DNA of 64,000 bases from Enterobacter soli ATCC BAA-2102. Lineage in GTDB: Bacteria > Pseudomonadota > Gammaproteobacteria > Enterobacterales > Enterobacteriaceae. A program made the translations under genes and the position numbers. Location of the stretch: assembly GCF_001654845.1 (NCBI RefSeq), contig NZ_LXES01000046.1, forward strand, positions 124,001 through 188,000. Reading direction: 5' to 3'. Positions 18,040 to 30,236 of the stretch are shown piece after piece. Every line of letters begins with the position of its first letter. The first letter of the stretch is position 1. The notes under the pieces were generated by a model that worked only from the letters and a program-made list of their open reading frames with translations, did not search any database and was not told the origin of the DNA.

Positions 18040-18258
18040 TTATTTTAGTTTTCCCGAGAGCCGCCCGGCTAATTTTCTCAGCAACGGCTCCAGCGCCACG
18101 GCCAGTAACATTTTGACCGGTCTGCGGGCGACGGACTTCACCGCCCAGCCAGCCACACCTGCCGGGCCGTAACGTAAGGCGGTAAACAAAACCAGCTTCC
18201 CTGCTAACTTCAGGCCGGGTTTCACCTTTTGCCCCGCCTGTTGCCAGGAGTGATTCAT
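18040..18258 (-). CDS. pspD: phage shock protein D
   Basis: A 72-residue basic protein, one residue shorter than E. coli PspD, with a central hydrophobic stretch ([20 protein letters not shown]). It is a peripheral inner-membrane member of the phage shock operon with no settled role. It starts 12 bases after pspC. Confidence 0.93.
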   Translation of the reverse strand: MNHSWQQAGQKVKPGLKLAGKLVLFTALRYGPAGVAGWAVKSVARRPVKMLLAVALEPLLRKLAGRLSGKLK

Positions 18259-18270
18259 TCGTATTCTCTC

Positions 18271-18630
18271 TTAAAGCTGACGAAAACGGCTTCGTAACGT
18301 AAAAGTATCAGACGTGACATAGCGCTCCATCTCGCGCAAGCGCGTCTCACCGGCGGCCAGTTGGGCATCCACCGCATTGAGCAAATCGTTGGTGGTCGGC
18401 GTATTTTCGCTCGCCAGTTCACCTTCAGGCATCGGGTCAAGCACAAACGATAAAATGATGTACGCCACCAGCGTAATAAACGCCAGACCAAAGAAAATCG
18501 ACAGCACCGTTACCACACGCACCAGTTTCACCGGTACATCGAGATAATGAGCCAGCCCGGCACATACACCGCGAACCATGCCCTGCTGGGGGATCCGCCA
18601 CAGTTTTTTATTCAGATTCAACCCGGACAT
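18271..18630 (-). CDS. pspC: phage shock protein C, envelope stress sensor
   Basis: A 119-residue PspC-domain protein with MVRGVCAGLAHYLDV near residue 18 and one long membrane segment (about 40-66). With PspB it senses inner-membrane stress and frees PspF by binding PspA. The start codon overlaps the pspB stop by one base (TAATG), so the two are coupled. Confidence 0.97.
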   Translation of the reverse strand: MSGLNLNKKLWRIPQQGMVRGVCAGLAHYLDVPVKLVRVVTVLSIFFGLAFITLVAYIILSFVLDPMPEGELASENTPTTNDLLNAVDAQLAAGETRLREMERYVTSDTFTLRSRFRQL

Positions 18631-18854
18631 TAACGATCCCTCCAGTTTGGATGTTCCGCATCAAGGATCGCTTCCAGCGCCTGAATGCGTTCGCCCATTT
18701 TGTTGGCATCTGCGGAAAGCTGCACCAGACGCTGTTGTTCACTCTGGGAAAGCTCACCGCGAGAAGAACGATTACTGTAGTGCAGCCATAACCAAATCGG
18801 CAGAACGAACAGCACGAAAATCGTCAGGGGAATGGCCAGAAAAAGCGCGCTCAT
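18630..18854 (-). CDS. pspB: phage shock protein B
   Basis: A 74-residue protein with an N-terminal membrane segment (MSALFLAIPLTIFVLFVLPI) and a leucine-zipper-like cytoplasmic helix ending HPNWRDR. It works with PspC to relay stress to PspA. The start at 18854 gives exactly the E. coli length; an upstream in-frame ATG at 18893 is not supported. Confidence 0.97.
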   Translation of the reverse strand: MSALFLAIPLTIFVLFVLPIWLWLHYSNRSSRGELSQSEQQRLVQLSADANKMGERIQALEAILDAEHPNWRDR

Positions 18855-18908
18855 AGGTACTCCTTGTTTTACGATGCGTGGCGGCACACTCATGTGCCGC
18901 CCCCTTTA

Positions 18909-19598
<690 letters not shown>

Positions 19599-19628
19599 TT
19601 ATCGGGCAATGCCCTGCTGAACAGATAA

Positions 19629-19645
19629 TACAAATCTCATGCCAA
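19629..19645 (-). promoter_or_regulatory. sigma-54 promoter of pspA
   Basis: The minus strand reads TTGGCATGAGATTTGTA, with GG at -24 and a TTG(T) at -12, as in the E. coli pspA promoter (which has GGCAC). It lies 52-68 bases before the pspA start, between divergent pspA and pspF. Confidence 0.8.
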
Positions 19646-19743
19646 CTTTTTATCTTGTTGATTTTCCTGATTCTGTTTGATTTTAAACCAACAACACTCT
19701 ATTCTCACCTGGTGAATATCGCTAACGAGTGGTGAATTTAACT

Positions 19744-20721
19744 ATGGCCGAATTTAAAGATAACCTCCTTGGTGAAGCAAACAGCTTTCTGGAGGTTCTG
19801 GAGCAGGTATCGCGACTGGCGCCACTCAATAAACCGGTGCTCATCATCGGTGAGCGCGGAACCGGTAAAGAGCTTATCGCCAACCGCTTACACTTTTTAT
19901 CCGGCCGCTGGGACGGCCCATTTATCTCCCTGAACTGCGCCGCGTTGAATGAAAACCTGCTGGATTCAGAGCTGTTCGGCCATGAAGCCGGGGCATTTAC
20001 AGGCGCGCAAAAGCGCCATCCCGGCCGTTTTGAACGTGCTGATGGTGGCACGTTGTTTCTGGATGAGCTAGCCACCGCACCAATGCTGGTACAGGAAAAA
20101 CTGCTGCGCGTGATTGAATACGGTGAACTGGAGCGCGTTGGGGGCAGCCAGCCATTGCAGGTCAACGTGCGTCTGGTTTGTGCCACCAATGCCGACCTGC
20201 CACAGATGGTTGCACAGGACAAATTCCGCGCCGACCTGCTGGACAGGCTGGCGTTTGACGTTGTGCAGTTGCCACCACTGCGTGAACGCCAAAGCGACAT
20301 CATGTTGCTGGCTGAACAATTCGCCATACAGATGTGTCGTGAACTTGGGTTGCCGCTGTTCCCCGGTTTTAGCGATTACGCCCGGGAAACGCTTCTGGGA
20401 TACCACTGGCCGGGGAATATTCGTGAGCTGAAAAACGTAGTGGAACGGTCAGTTTATCGCCATGGAAGCAGTGACATGGAGCTGGATAACATTATTCTCG
20501 ATCCTTTCCAGCGCGCGGAGCCGGCACACGTAACGCCCGCCACCAGCAACAATTCCCCGACACTGCCGCTGGATCTGCGTCAGTTCCAGCATCATCAGGA
20601 ACAACAGATGCTGGAACAGAGCCTGAAACAGGCAAAATATAACCAGAAACGAGCGGCTGAACTGCTGGGTCTGACCTACCATCAATTAAGGGCATTGCTC
20701 AAAAAGCATCAAATGCGCTGA
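19744..20721 (+). CDS. pspF: sigma-54 activator PspF
   Basis: A 325-residue enhancer-binding protein, same length as in E. coli, with no receiver domain. It has an AAA+ ATPase (Walker A GERGTGKE, GAFTGA loop at HEAGAFTGAQKR, Walker B LFLDELA) and a C-terminal Fis-type helix-turn-helix (NQKRAAELLGLTYHQLRALL). It activates pspA and is held in check by PspA. ATG at 19744 matches E. coli; a GTG 15 bases earlier is also in frame. Confidence 0.98.
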   Translation: MAEFKDNLLGEANSFLEVLEQVSRLAPLNKPVLIIGERGTGKELIANRLHFLSGRWDGPFISLNCAALNENLLDSELFGHEAGAFTGAQKRHPGRFERADGGTLFLDELATAPMLVQEKLLRVIEYGELERVGGSQPLQVNVRLVCATNADLPQMVAQDKFRADLLDRLAFDVVQLPPLRERQSDIMLLAEQFAIQMCRELGLPLFPGFSDYARETLLGYHWPGNIRELKNVVERSVYRHGSSDMELDNIILDPFQRAEPAHVTPATSNNSPTLPLDLRQFQHHQEQQMLEQSLKQAKYNQKRAAELLGLTYHQLRALLKKHQMR

Positions 20722-20809
20722 CAATATCAGCACTTACCCGCAGACATTTTTACGAAGCAGGCGTAAGTGCGATACACTTTGCAGATCGAACCTAAAAACC
20801 TTAAAAATT

Positions 20810-22450
20810 ATGCGTCTGGTTTTATCGTCCCTGTTTGCGCTAGGTCTGTTCAGCAATACGGTCTTTGCTGCGCCTGAGCGTGCTGCGCTTCCTGATATTC
20901 GCGATAGCGGCTTTGTCTATTGTGTCAGCGGGCAAGTTGACACCTTTAACCCACAAAAAGCGGGCAGCGGCCTGATTGTTGACACCCTTGCCGCACAGCT
21001 TTACGACCGCCTGCTGGATGTCGATCCTTATACCTATCGCCTGGTGCCGGAGCTGGCCGAGAGCTGGGAAGTGCTTGATAATGGCGCGACCTACCGCTTC
21101 CACCTGCGTGACGATGTCTCTTTCCAGCGTACGCCCTGGTTTACGCCAACCCGCAAACTGAATGCAGATGATGTGGTCTTTACCTTCCAGCGTATCTTTA
21201 ACCGCAATCATCCGTGGCATAACGTGAATGGCGGGAGCTTCCCCTATTTCGACAGTTTGCAGTTTGCCGATACCGTCAAAAGCGTGCGTAAACTCGACAA
21301 CAGAACCGTTGAATTTAGCCTGACGCGCCCGGATGCCTCTTTCTTATGGCATCTGGCGACCCACTATGCCTCGGTGATGTCGGCGGAATACGCAGCGAAA
21401 CTGACCAGCCAGGATCGCCAGGAGCTACTCGACAGGCAGCCCGTCGGCACAGGTCCGTTCCAGATGGCAGAGTACCGTTCAGGCCAGTACATTCGCCTGC
21501 AACGTCACGAACACTTCTGGCGCGGCACACCGCTGATGCCGCAGGTGGTGGTGGATCTCGGCTCTGGTGGCACCGGCCGACTCTCTAAACTGCTGACCGG
21601 TGAGTGCGATGTGCTCGCGTGGCCTGCCGCCAGCCAGTTAACCATTCTGCGTGACGATCCGCGTTTGCGTCTGACCCTGCGTCCGGGCATGAATATCGCC
21701 TATCTGGCCTTTAATACGGATAAACCGCCACTCAACAACCCGGCCGTTCGTCATGCGCTGGCCTTAGCGATTAACAACCAGCGCCTGATGCAGTCGATTT
21801 ACTACGGGACAGCAGAAACCGCCGCCTCTATTTTGCCTCGAGCCTCCTGGGCCTATGACGGCGAAGCTAAAGTTACGGAATACAATCCGGCAAAAGCGCG
21901 TGAGCAGCTAAAAGCGCTGGGCGTAGAAAACCTGACGCTCCAGCTCTGGGTACCGACCAGTTCGCAAGCCTGGAACCCAAGCCCGCTGAAAACCGCTGAA
22001 CTGCTCCAGGCCGATATGGCTCAGGTGGGCGTCAAAGTGGTGATCGTGCCGGTCGAGGGGCGTTTCCAGGAGGCGCGCCTGATGGACATGAACCATGATT
22101 TAACCCTGGCAGGCTGGGCGACCGACAGTAATGACCCGGATAGCTTCTTCCGCCCGCTCCTGAGCTGTGCGGCGATCAACTCGCAAACCAACTACGCCCA
22201 CTGGTGTAACCGCGAATTTGATGCCGTGCTGCAAAAAGCCCTCGCCTCACAACAGCTGGCCTCCCGTATCGACGCCTACGATGAAGCGCAAAACATTCTG
22301 GCAAAAGAACTGCCGGTGTTGCCGCTTGCCTCGTCCCTGCGCCTTCAGGCCTATCGCTATGACATCAAAGGGCTGGTGCTGAGTCCGTTTGGTAACGCCT
22401 CCTTCGCGGGCGTCTCGCGTGAAAAAGAACAAGAGGTGAAAAAACCGTGA
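20810..22450 (+). CDS. sapA: periplasmic peptide-binding protein SapA
   Basis: A 546-residue SBP family 5 solute-binding protein with signal peptide [20 protein letters not shown]. In Salmonella and Haemophilus SapA binds cationic antimicrobial peptides; in E. coli SapBCDF acts as a putrescine exporter. It is the first gene of sapABCDF, and its end overlaps sapB by four bases. pspF is upstream in the same direction. Confidence 0.96.
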   Translation: MRLVLSSLFALGLFSNTVFAAPERAALPDIRDSGFVYCVSGQVDTFNPQKAGSGLIVDTLAAQLYDRLLDVDPYTYRLVPELAESWEVLDNGATYRFHLRDDVSFQRTPWFTPTRKLNADDVVFTFQRIFNRNHPWHNVNGGSFPYFDSLQFADTVKSVRKLDNRTVEFSLTRPDASFLWHLATHYASVMSAEYAAKLTSQDRQELLDRQPVGTGPFQMAEYRSGQYIRLQRHEHFWRGTPLMPQVVVDLGSGGTGRLSKLLTGECDVLAWPAASQLTILRDDPRLRLTLRPGMNIAYLAFNTDKPPLNNPAVRHALALAINNQRLMQSIYYGTAETAASILPRASWAYDGEAKVTEYNPAKAREQLKALGVENLTLQLWVPTSSQAWNPSPLKTAELLQADMAQVGVKVVIVPVEGRFQEARLMDMNHDLTLAGWATDSNDPDSFFRPLLSCAAINSQTNYAHWCNREFDAVLQKALASQQLASRIDAYDEAQNILAKELPVLPLASSLRLQAYRYDIKGLVLSPFGNASFAGVSREKEQEVKKP

Positions 22451-23412
22451 TTATTTTTACCTTGCGTCGCCTGTTACTGCTGCTGGTAACCCTCTTCTTC
22501 CTGACCTTTGTCGGCTTTAGCCTGAGCTATTTCACGCCGCACGCGCCGCTTCAGGGTTCGTCGCTGTGGGATGCCTGGCTGTTCTGGTTTAACGGCGTGC
22601 TGCACTGGGACTTTGGCGTGTCCAGCATCAACGGGCAGTTGATTTCCGAACAGCTGAAAGAGGTTTTCCCGGCCACCATGGAGCTGTGTATTCTGGCCTT
22701 CGGATTTGCTCTGCTGGTCGGTATTCCGGTGGGGATGCTGGCGGGGATTTATCTCAATAAATGGCAGGACAAATTTATCAGCGCCCTCGCCCTGCTCGGT
22801 TTCTCGATCCCTATCTTCTGGCTGGCGCTGCTGCTGACCCTGTTCTTCTCGCTGACCCTGGGCTGGCTGCCAGTGTCGGGTCGTTTCGACCTGCTGTACA
22901 TGGTAAAAACGGTGACCGGGTTTGCGATTATTGACGCCTGGCTTTCAGATTCGGTCTGGCGCCATGAAATGATCATCAGTGCCCTGCGCCATATGGTGTT
23001 GCCAGTGTTGACGCTGGCCGTTGCGCCCACAACCGAAGTGATCCGCCTGATGCGTATCAGCACCATCGACGTGTTTGATCAAAACTACGTGAAAGCGGCG
23101 GCCACACGCGGGCTGTCCCGGCTGACGATTCTGCGCCGTCACGTACTGCACAACGCCCTGCCGCCGGTCATCCCGCGCCTTGGACTGCAATTTTCAACCA
23201 TGCTGACCCTGGCGATGATCACGGAAATGGTGTTTAGCTGGCCCGGGCTTGGTCGCTGGCTGATTAACGCCATTCGTCAGCAAGATTATGCAGCGATTTC
23301 CGCAGGGGTCATGGTGATTGGCTCGCTGGTCATCATCGTTAACGTGATTTCCGATATTTTGGGTGCTATGGCTAACCCACTGAAGCATAAGGAATGGTAT
23401 GCCTTACGATAA
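22447..23412 (+). CDS. sapB: ABC transporter permease SapB
   Basis: A 321-residue binding-protein-dependent permease (DppB/OppB type) with about six membrane segments and the EAA loop near [22 protein letters not shown]. It pairs with SapC. The start overlaps the sapA stop by four bases and the end overlaps sapC by 14, so translation is coupled. Confidence 0.97.
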   Translation: MIIFTLRRLLLLLVTLFFLTFVGFSLSYFTPHAPLQGSSLWDAWLFWFNGVLHWDFGVSSINGQLISEQLKEVFPATMELCILAFGFALLVGIPVGMLAGIYLNKWQDKFISALALLGFSIPIFWLALLLTLFFSLTLGWLPVSGRFDLLYMVKTVTGFAIIDAWLSDSVWRHEMIISALRHMVLPVLTLAVAPTTEVIRLMRISTIDVFDQNYVKAAATRGLSRLTILRRHVLHNALPPVIPRLGLQFSTMLTLAMITEMVFSWPGLGRWLINAIRQQDYAAISAGVMVIGSLVIIVNVISDILGAMANPLKHKEWYALR

Positions 23413-24289
23413 CGTATACAGCGAAAAGCGCACACCCGGTGTGCTGCGTACCGTGTGGCGTAAATTCTATGGTGACACCACGGCGATGATTGGCCTGTAT
23501 GGCTGTGGTGCACTGGCGGTGTTGTGCATTTTGGGTTCGTGGTTTGCGCCTTACGGGATCGACCAGCAGTTTCTCGGTTATCAGCTTTTACCGCCTTCCT
23601 GGTCACGTTATGGTGAAGTGTCCTTCTTTTTAGGCACTGACGATCTGGGCCGCGATGTCTTAAGCCGCCTGCTGAGCGGCGCCGCCCCAACGGTGGGTGG
23701 TGCGTTTGTGGTTACTCTGGCGGCCACCATTTGTGGCCTGGCGCTGGGGATTTTTGCCGGTTCAACTCACGGCCTGCGTTCCGCCGTGATGAATCACATT
23801 CTGGATACGCTGCTCTCTATTCCTTCCCTGCTGCTGGCCATTATTGTCGTGGCCTTTGCGGGCCCGCATCTGTCGCACGCGATGTTCGCCGTCTGGCTGG
23901 CGATCCTGCCGCGTCTGGTGCGTTCGGTCTATAGCATGGTGCATGACGAGCTGGAAAAAGAGTATGTGGTTGCCGCACGTCTGGATGGTGCCACCACCTT
24001 CAATATCCTGTGGTTTGCCGTGCTGCCAAACATTGCGTCCGGGCTGGTCACCGAGATCACTCGTGCCCTGTCGATGGCGATTCTGGATATCGCCGCGCTG
24101 GGCTTCCTCGATCTTGGTGCTCAGCTTCCGTCTCCCGAATGGGGAGCAATGCTGGGCGACGCGCTGGAACTTATCTATGTCGCTCCATGGACCGTTATGC
24201 TGCCCGGGGCCGCGATTATGGTCAGCGTGTTGCTGATCAACTTGCTTGGGGATGGTATTCGCCGGGCAATTAATGCGGGAGTGCAATAA
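23399..24289 (+). CDS. sapC: ABC transporter permease SapC
   Basis: A 296-residue permease (DppC/OppC type) with an N-terminal segment and five further membrane spans; the EAA loop is at [20 protein letters not shown]. It overlaps sapB by 14 bases and sapD by one (ATAATG). Confidence 0.97.
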   Translation: MPYDNVYSEKRTPGVLRTVWRKFYGDTTAMIGLYGCGALAVLCILGSWFAPYGIDQQFLGYQLLPPSWSRYGEVSFFLGTDDLGRDVLSRLLSGAAPTVGGAFVVTLAATICGLALGIFAGSTHGLRSAVMNHILDTLLSIPSLLLAIIVVAFAGPHLSHAMFAVWLAILPRLVRSVYSMVHDELEKEYVVAARLDGATTFNILWFAVLPNIASGLVTEITRALSMAILDIAALGFLDLGAQLPSPEWGAMLGDALELIYVAPWTVMLPGAAIMVSVLLINLLGDGIRRAINAGVQ

Positions 24290-25281
24290 TGCCGTTACTC
24301 GATATCCGCAACCTGACGATTGAATTCAAGACCGGCGAAGGCTGGGTGAAAGCCGTTGACCGTATCAGCATCACGCTTGCAGAAGGTGAAATCCGCGGGT
24401 TGGTGGGTGAATCCGGCTCTGGTAAGAGCCTGATAGCCAAGGCCATCTGTGGTGTTGCGAAAGACAACTGGCGCGTGACCGCTGACCGAATGCGTTTTGA
24501 TGATATTGACCTGCTGCGCCTTTCTCCGCGTGAGCGCCGTAAGCTGGTGGGTCATAACGTGTCGATGATTTTTCAGGAGCCGCAATCCTGTCTTGATCCC
24601 TCCGAGCGCGTGGGTAAACAGCTGATGCAGAACATCCCCGGCTGGACGTACAAAGGCCGCTGGTGGCAACGCGTTGGCTGGCGTAAGCGCCGTGCCATCG
24701 AGTTGCTGCACCGGGTCGGGATCAAAGATCATAAAGACGCGATGCGCAGTTTCCCTTACGAACTGACCGATGGCGAATGCCAGAAAGTGATGATTGCCAT
24801 CGCGCTGGCGAACCAACCGCGTCTGCTGATTGCCGATGAACCAACAAACGCGATGGAGCCCACCACACAGGCACAGATCTTCCGCCTGCTGACGCGTCTT
24901 AATCAGAACAACAACACCACCATTTTGCTGATCAGCCATGACCTGCAAATGCTGAGCAAGTGGGCCGATAAAATTGATGTGATGTACTGCGGCCAGACGG
25001 TAGAAACGGCTGTCAGCGAAGAGCTGGTGAACACCCCGCATCATCCGTATACCCAGGCGCTGATCCGCGCGATCCCTGATTTTGGCAGCGCCATGCCACA
25101 CAAAAGCCGCCTGAATACCTTGCCTGGGGCCATTCCGTTGCTGGAATCACTGCCCATTGGCTGCCGTCTTGGCCCGCGCTGCCCTTACGCCCAGCGTAAA
25201 TGCATTGAAACGCCACGGCTGTCGGGGGCTAAGAACCATCTTTATGCCTGTCATTTCCCGTTGAACATGGAGAGAGAGTGA
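24289..25281 (+). CDS. sapD: ABC transporter ATPase SapD
   Basis: A 330-residue ATPase with Walker A GESGSGKS, an unusual signature LTDGECQKV in place of LSGGQ, Walker [14 protein letters not shown], and a C-terminal oligopeptide-transporter cysteine region ([14 protein letters not shown]). In E. coli SapD (TrkE) also supports Trk potassium uptake. It is cotranscribed with sapF one base downstream. Confidence 0.97.
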   Translation: MPLLDIRNLTIEFKTGEGWVKAVDRISITLAEGEIRGLVGESGSGKSLIAKAICGVAKDNWRVTADRMRFDDIDLLRLSPRERRKLVGHNVSMIFQEPQSCLDPSERVGKQLMQNIPGWTYKGRWWQRVGWRKRRAIELLHRVGIKDHKDAMRSFPYELTDGECQKVMIAIALANQPRLLIADEPTNAMEPTTQAQIFRLLTRLNQNNNTTILLISHDLQMLSKWADKIDVMYCGQTVETAVSEELVNTPHHPYTQALIRAIPDFGSAMPHKSRLNTLPGAIPLLESLPIGCRLGPRCPYAQRKCIETPRLSGAKNHLYACHFPLNMERE

Positions 25282-25282
25282 A

Positions 25283-26089
25283 ATGGTCGAAACTTTGCTG
25301 GAAGTTCGCAACCTGAGTAAGACCTTTCGCTACCGGACAGGGTTATTTCATCGCCAGACTGTAGAAGCGGTTAAACCCCTGAGCTTTACGCTTCGGGAAA
25401 AACAGACGCTGGCCATTATCGGTGAGAACGGTTCCGGGAAATCCACGCTGGCGAAAATGCTCGCCGGCATGGTTGAACCCACCGCAGGTGAAGTGCTGAT
25501 TGACGATCATCCGCTGGAATTTGGTGATTACTCGTTTCGCAGTCAGCGCATCCGTATGATTTTTCAGGATCCGTCGACATCCCTCAACCCGCGCCAGCGT
25601 ATTTCGCAGATTCTGGACTTCCCGCTTCGATTAAACACGGAGCTGGAGCCGGAAGAGCGCCGCAAGCGGATTGTCGAAACCCTGCGCATGGTTGGTCTGC
25701 TGCCTGACCACGAGAGTTATTACCCGCATATGCTCGCCCCGGGACAGAAACAGCGTCTGGGTCTGGCGCGCGCATTAATTTTGCGCCCGAAAGTGATTAT
25801 CGCCGACGAAGCGCTGGCGTCACTTGATATGTCGATGCGTTCGCAGTTAATTAACCTGATGCTGGAATTGCAGGAAAAACAAGGTATCTCTTATATCTAT
25901 GTGACGCAGCATCTTGGCATGATGAAGCACATTAGCGATCAGGTGCTGGTGATGCATCAGGGCGAAGTGGTCGAACGCGGAAGCACAGCGGATGTGATGG
26001 CTTCCCCGCTTCATGAGCTGACGAAAAGACTGATTGCCGGGCATTTTGGTGAAGCATTAACCGCCGATGCATGGCGAAAAGACCGTTAA
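25283..26089 (+). CDS. sapF: ABC transporter ATPase SapF
   Basis: A 268-residue ATPase, same length as E. coli SapF, with Walker A GENGSGKS, signature LAPGQKQRLG and Walker B VIIADEAL. It is the second ATPase of the Sap complex and ends the operon; fabI follows after 124 bases with its own leader. Confidence 0.97.
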   Translation: MVETLLEVRNLSKTFRYRTGLFHRQTVEAVKPLSFTLREKQTLAIIGENGSGKSTLAKMLAGMVEPTAGEVLIDDHPLEFGDYSFRSQRIRMIFQDPSTSLNPRQRISQILDFPLRLNTELEPEERRKRIVETLRMVGLLPDHESYYPHMLAPGQKQRLGLARALILRPKVIIADEALASLDMSMRSQLINLMLELQEKQGISYIYVTQHLGMMKHISDQVLVMHQGEVVERGSTADVMASPLHELTKRLIAGHFGEALTADAWRKDR

Positions 26090-26213
26090 CCGCGCGTCAA
26101 AAGAGTGGTCGGATTAACTAAGCACGCGACACGTGATATTATCGCCGCGTTTTAACGACGATTGTCCCAAGAAGATGACGATCGCCACAACAATGAATAT
26201 AAGGATTAAAGCT

Positions 26214-27002
26214 ATGGGTTTTCTTTCCGGTAAGCGCATTCTGGTGACCGGCGTTGCCAGCAAACTGTCCATCGCATACGGCATCGCACAGGCTATGCAT
26301 CGCGAAGGCGCTGAGCTGGCGTTCACCTACCAGAACGACAAGCTGAAAGGCCGTGTTGAAGAGTTTGCCGCGCAGCTGGGTTCCAGCATTGTTCTGGAAT
26401 GTGACGTTGCACAAGATGAAAGCATCGATGGCATGTTCGCTGAACTGGCAAAAACGTGGGAGAAATTCGACGGTTTCGTTCACTCCATCGGTTTCGCTCC
26501 TGGCGACCAGTTGGACGGCGACTACGTGAACGCGGTTACCCGTGAAGGCTTCAAAATCGCTCACGACATCAGCTCTTACAGCTTTGTGGCGATGGCTAAA
26601 TCTTGCCGCACCATGCTGAACCCGGGCGCTGCACTGCTGACCCTGTCCTACCTGGGCGCAGAGCGTGCAATCCCTAACTATAACGTTATGGGTCTGGCTA
26701 AAGCCTCTCTGGAAGCAAACGTGCGCTACATGGCGAACGCGATGGGTCCAGAAGGTGTGCGTGTTAACGGTATCTCTGCTGGCCCAATCCGCACCCTGGC
26801 GGCGTCTGGCATCAAAGACTTCCGTAAAATGCTGGCACACTGCGAAGCGGTTACCCCGATTCGCCGTACCGTTACCATTGAAGATGTGGGTAACTCCGCA
26901 GCATTCCTGTGCTCTGACCTTTCCGCGGGTATCTCCGGCGAAGTGGTTCACGTTGACGGCGGCTTCAACATCGCTGCAATGAACGAGCTGGAAATCAAAT
27001 AA
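26214..27002 (+). CDS. fabI: enoyl-ACP reductase FabI
   Basis: A 262-residue NADH-dependent enoyl-[acyl-carrier-protein] reductase, the last step of each fatty-acid elongation cycle and the triclosan target. The glycine-rich [12 protein letters not shown] and active-site pair Y146/Y156 with K163 ([20 protein letters not shown]) are intact. Gly93 (IGFAPGD) is the sensitive form. AAGGATT precedes the ATG at 26214; upstream ATG codons in frame are not used in E. coli. Confidence 0.98.
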   Translation: MGFLSGKRILVTGVASKLSIAYGIAQAMHREGAELAFTYQNDKLKGRVEEFAAQLGSSIVLECDVAQDESIDGMFAELAKTWEKFDGFVHSIGFAPGDQLDGDYVNAVTREGFKIAHDISSYSFVAMAKSCRTMLNPGAALLTLSYLGAERAIPNYNVMGLAKASLEANVRYMANAMGPEGVRVNGISAGPIRTLAASGIKDFRKMLAHCEAVTPIRRTVTIEDVGNSAAFLCSDLSAGISGEVVHVDGGFNIAAMNELEIK

Positions 27003-27009
27003 GTTGTCA

Positions 27010-27037
27010 CTCTCTTCCCGCCCGGGAAGAGAGTTTT
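27010..27037 (+). terminator. fabI terminator
   Basis: A perfect ten-pair stem CTCTCTTCCC/GGGAAGAGAG with GCCC loop is followed by TTTT, eight bases after the fabI stop. Confidence 0.85.
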
Positions 27038-27158
27038 CCCTCCCCCTGCAAGACCTTTCGTTATTCCGTTCTGCTATTTGTTATCACCTAACAATATTTT
27101 TCCCCTCATCCGCCTTACGCCAGGATATTGATCGCCATTTTGAGATCAAGGAACGCCC

Positions 27159-28163
27159 ATGGAACAACGCCGTTTTTCTGGCAAAGGCCACTGGTATCAT
27201 GAAACCCAGTCAAATCATTCGCAGACGGATGTTCTACCTCTGGTACCCGAAGCCGCTTACGTTGACGATCGTTTTTTGCTCGATTTAGCCCTTCCCGAAG
27301 AGATTGTCGCCGGATGCGAAAGCTGGCTGGCCCCTGCCAGAGCGCTCTGTCACCAACTGTTTCCACTCAATGTTGCTGTGAGTCGCCTGCGGACACTTAG
27401 CGCATACGACAGGCTGAGCACTGCGTTGACCGTTGCTCAGGCGTGCGGCGTTCAACGGCTCTGTAATCACTACGCTGCCCTGCTTGCCCCGCTTCCCGGC
27501 CCTGATTCCTCACGAGAAAGTAATCGCCGCCTTGCCCAAATTACCCAGTACGCCCGCCAGCTTGCCAGCTCTCCTGACGTGATCGACGATAAAGCACAGC
27601 AACAACTCGATGAAGTCGGCCTGACAACCTACGACATTGTGCTGATCAGTCAGATAATCGGGTTCACTGGATTCCAGGGGCGCGTAGTGGCAGCGTTTCA
27701 GGCCTTCCTGGGGCATCCCGTACGCTGGCTGCCGGGGCATCATATCCAGCCTCATGCGCTAATCGGTGACACGCACAGGACTCCGGGCGAATGGGAGTCC
27801 ATCCTGCCCGTTGTCGAATTGCGCTATGCCAGTGCCCAGCAGCTTGAATTGCTCGCCCGCTGGCAGGCACAACCTGAACTCCAGGCGCTGACACCGGTGC
27901 TGTGTCATGAACCGGCACTGCTTGCCCTGACCGGAGAGATCCTGACCGGCGGTATTCGTTTGTCTGCCGATGATGCATCCTCTGTGGCACTGGCTGGCGC
28001 AATCGCGTTGCTCAACGCCTCCCCGGACCGGTTCAGCGCCGCGCAATTTACGCCGCTCACCCAGAGTGGTCTGAGCGAAGTACAGGCAATTAATCTGCTC
28101 ACCTGGAGTGCTTTTAACGGCTGGCTTGACCGTTTGGGAATCGCCCTCGGCAAAGGGGAATAA
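27159..28163 (+). CDS. yciW: CMD/AhpD-like protein YciW
   Basis: A 334-residue protein that reads collinearly with E. coli YciW over most of its length (SHLRTLSAYDRLSTALTVAQ-like segment near residue 80, GPDSSRESNRRLAQ near 115). It belongs to the carboxymuconolactone-decarboxylase-like oxidoreductases. In E. coli it is in the CysB regulon and affects cysteine metabolism. It lies between fabI and rnb as in E. coli. AAGGAA precedes the ATG. The C-terminal half is more divergent and seems shorter than in K-12. Confidence 0.9.
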   Translation: MEQRRFSGKGHWYHETQSNHSQTDVLPLVPEAAYVDDRFLLDLALPEEIVAGCESWLAPARALCHQLFPLNVAVSRLRTLSAYDRLSTALTVAQACGVQRLCNHYAALLAPLPGPDSSRESNRRLAQITQYARQLASSPDVIDDKAQQQLDEVGLTTYDIVLISQIIGFTGFQGRVVAAFQAFLGHPVRWLPGHHIQPHALIGDTHRTPGEWESILPVVELRYASAQQLELLARWQAQPELQALTPVLCHEPALLALTGEILTGGIRLSADDASSVALAGAIALLNASPDRFSAAQFTPLTQSGLSEVQAINLLTWSAFNGWLDRLGIALGKGE

Positions 28164-28251
28164 CCATACTAATTACCTAAAGAGCGCTTGCTGAAGCAGT
28201 GAGAATCGCGTAAAACTGTCAGCCGCTCAATGGCTACGAAAATAGAACATT

Positions 28252-30186
28252 ATGTTTCAGGACAACCCGCTGCTAGCGCAGCTTAAACAGCAACTGCATT
28301 CCCAGACGCCGCGTGCAGAAGGGGTCGTAAAAGCCACGGAAAAGGGCTTTGGCTTCCTTGAAGTTGATGCGCAGAAAAGCTACTTCATTCCGCCTCCGCA
28401 GATGAAGAAAGTGATGCACGGCGATCGCGTCACGGCCGTCATTCACACCGAGAAAGAACGTGAATCTGCCGAGCCGGAAGAACTGATCGAACCTTTCCTG
28501 ACCCGTTTCGTGGGTAAGGTACATAAAAAAGACGACCGTCTGTCTATCGTACCGGACCATCCCCTGCTGAAAGATGCCATTCCGTGCCGCGCTGCACGTG
28601 GTGTTGAGCATGATTTTAAACAAGGTGACTGGGCCGTTGCTGAAATGCGCCGTCATCCTCTGAAAGGCGACCGCGGTTTCTATGCGGAACTGACCCAGTT
28701 CATTACCTTTGGCGACGATAATTTCGTCCCATGGTGGGTAACGCTGGCACGCCACAATCTTGAAAAAGAAGCGCCAGACGGCGTAGCAACTGAAATGCAG
28801 GATGAAGGTCTGGTACGTCGTGACCTGACTGCTCTGGATTTTGTTACTATCGACAGTGCAAGCACTGAAGATATGGATGATGCCCTGTTTGCTGAAGAGT
28901 CAGCTGACGGCAAAATGCATCTGACCGTGGCGATTGCCGATCCAACGGCCTGGATCGTTGAAGGCAGCAAGCTGGACGATGCTGCGAAAATTCGCGCATT
29001 CACCAACTACCTGCCGGGCTTCAACATCCCGATGCTGCCACGTGAACTGTCCGACGATCTCTGCTCGCTGCGCGCGAACGAAATCCGTCCAGTGCTCGCC
29101 TGCCGCATGATCATTGCCGCTGACGGCACCATTGAAGACGATATCGAATTCTTTGCCGCCACTATCGAATCAAAAGCCAAACTGGCCTATGACGACGTTT
29201 CTGACTGGCTGGAAAACACCGGCAGCTGGAAACCAGAAAGCGAGGCGATTGCCGCGCAGATCCGTCTGCTGCACCGCATCTGCCTGAGCCGTAGCCAATG
29301 GCGTACCACTCACGCGCTGGTATTTAAAGACCGTCCTGATTACCGCTTTGTTCTCGGTGAAAAAGGCGAAGTATTGAATATCGTTGCAGAGCCGCGTCGC
29401 ATCGCTAACCGCATTGTTGAAGAAGCCATGATTTCCGCCAATATTTGTGCCGCACGTGTGCTGCGCGACAAATTAGGCTTTGGCATTTACAACGTGCACA
29501 CCGGTTTTGATCCGGCAAACACCGAAGCGCTGGCTGCCCTGCTGAAAAACCACGATGTACACGTTGATCCAGAAGAAGTGCTGACGCTGAACGGCTTCTG
29601 CAAACTGCGTCGCGAACTTGATGCACAGCCATCCGGTTTCCTGGATAGCCGTATTCGTCGTTTCCAGTCCTTCGCTGAGATCAGCACTGAGCCAGGTCCG
29701 CACTTTGGTCTGGGTCTTGAAGCTTACGCAACCTGGACTTCTCCAATCCGTAAGTATGGCGATATGGTTAACCATCGCCTGCTGAAAGCGATTATCAAAG
29801 GCGAATCCATTGCACGTCCTCAGGACGATACCACGGTACAGATGGCGGAACGTCGCCGCCTGAACCGCATGGCTGAACGCGATGTCGGTGACTGGCTGTA
29901 TGCGCGCTTCCTGAACGATAAAGCAGGTACTGACACCCGTTTCCCGGCGGAAATCATCGATATCAGCCGTGGTGGGATGCGTGTACGCCTGGTTGATAAT
30001 GGCGCGGTAGCCTTTATCCCTGCGCCATTCCTGCACGCCGTTCGTGATGAACTGGTTTGTAGCCAGGAAAACGGTACTGTGCAAATCAAAGGCGAAACGG
30101 TTTATAAAGTCACAGACGTGATTGACGTAACTATCGCTGAAGTTCGTATGGAAACCCGCAGCATTATCGCGCGCCCGGCCGCCTGA
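28252..30186 (+). CDS. rnb: exoribonuclease II
   Basis: A 644-residue 3'-5' exoribonuclease, same length as E. coli RNase II. Order: two cold-shock domains (1-180), catalytic RNB domain with the aspartate cluster [15 protein letters not shown], and C-terminal S1 domain. It degrades unstructured RNA ends in mRNA turnover. The start region lacks a strong ribosome site, as in E. coli. A terminator follows. Confidence 0.98.
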   Translation: MFQDNPLLAQLKQQLHSQTPRAEGVVKATEKGFGFLEVDAQKSYFIPPPQMKKVMHGDRVTAVIHTEKERESAEPEELIEPFLTRFVGKVHKKDDRLSIVPDHPLLKDAIPCRAARGVEHDFKQGDWAVAEMRRHPLKGDRGFYAELTQFITFGDDNFVPWWVTLARHNLEKEAPDGVATEMQDEGLVRRDLTALDFVTIDSASTEDMDDALFAEESADGKMHLTVAIADPTAWIVEGSKLDDAAKIRAFTNYLPGFNIPMLPRELSDDLCSLRANEIRPVLACRMIIAADGTIEDDIEFFAATIESKAKLAYDDVSDWLENTGSWKPESEAIAAQIRLLHRICLSRSQWRTTHALVFKDRPDYRFVLGEKGEVLNIVAEPRRIANRIVEEAMISANICAARVLRDKLGFGIYNVHTGFDPANTEALAALLKNHDVHVDPEEVLTLNGFCKLRRELDAQPSGFLDSRIRRFQSFAEISTEPGPHFGLGLEAYATWTSPIRKYGDMVNHRLLKAIIKGESIARPQDDTTVQMAERRRLNRMAERDVGDWLYARFLNDKAGTDTRFPAEIIDISRGGMRVRLVDNGAVAFIPAPFLHAVRDELVCSQENGTVQIKGETVYKVTDVIDVTIAEVRMETRSIIARPAA

Positions 30187-30196
30187 TAACTTATTA

Positions 30197-30236
30197 AAAT
30201 GTCGGTCATTTCCTTTTAGGAAAGGCCGACATTTCC
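30197..30236 (+). terminator. rnb terminator
   Basis: AAATGTCGG/CCGACATTT forms the base of a stem with a second short stem (TTTCC/GGAAA) inside, just after the rnb stop. The rest of the gap to 30510 is AT-rich, has no gene, and should hold the pdeR promoter. Confidence 0.75.
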
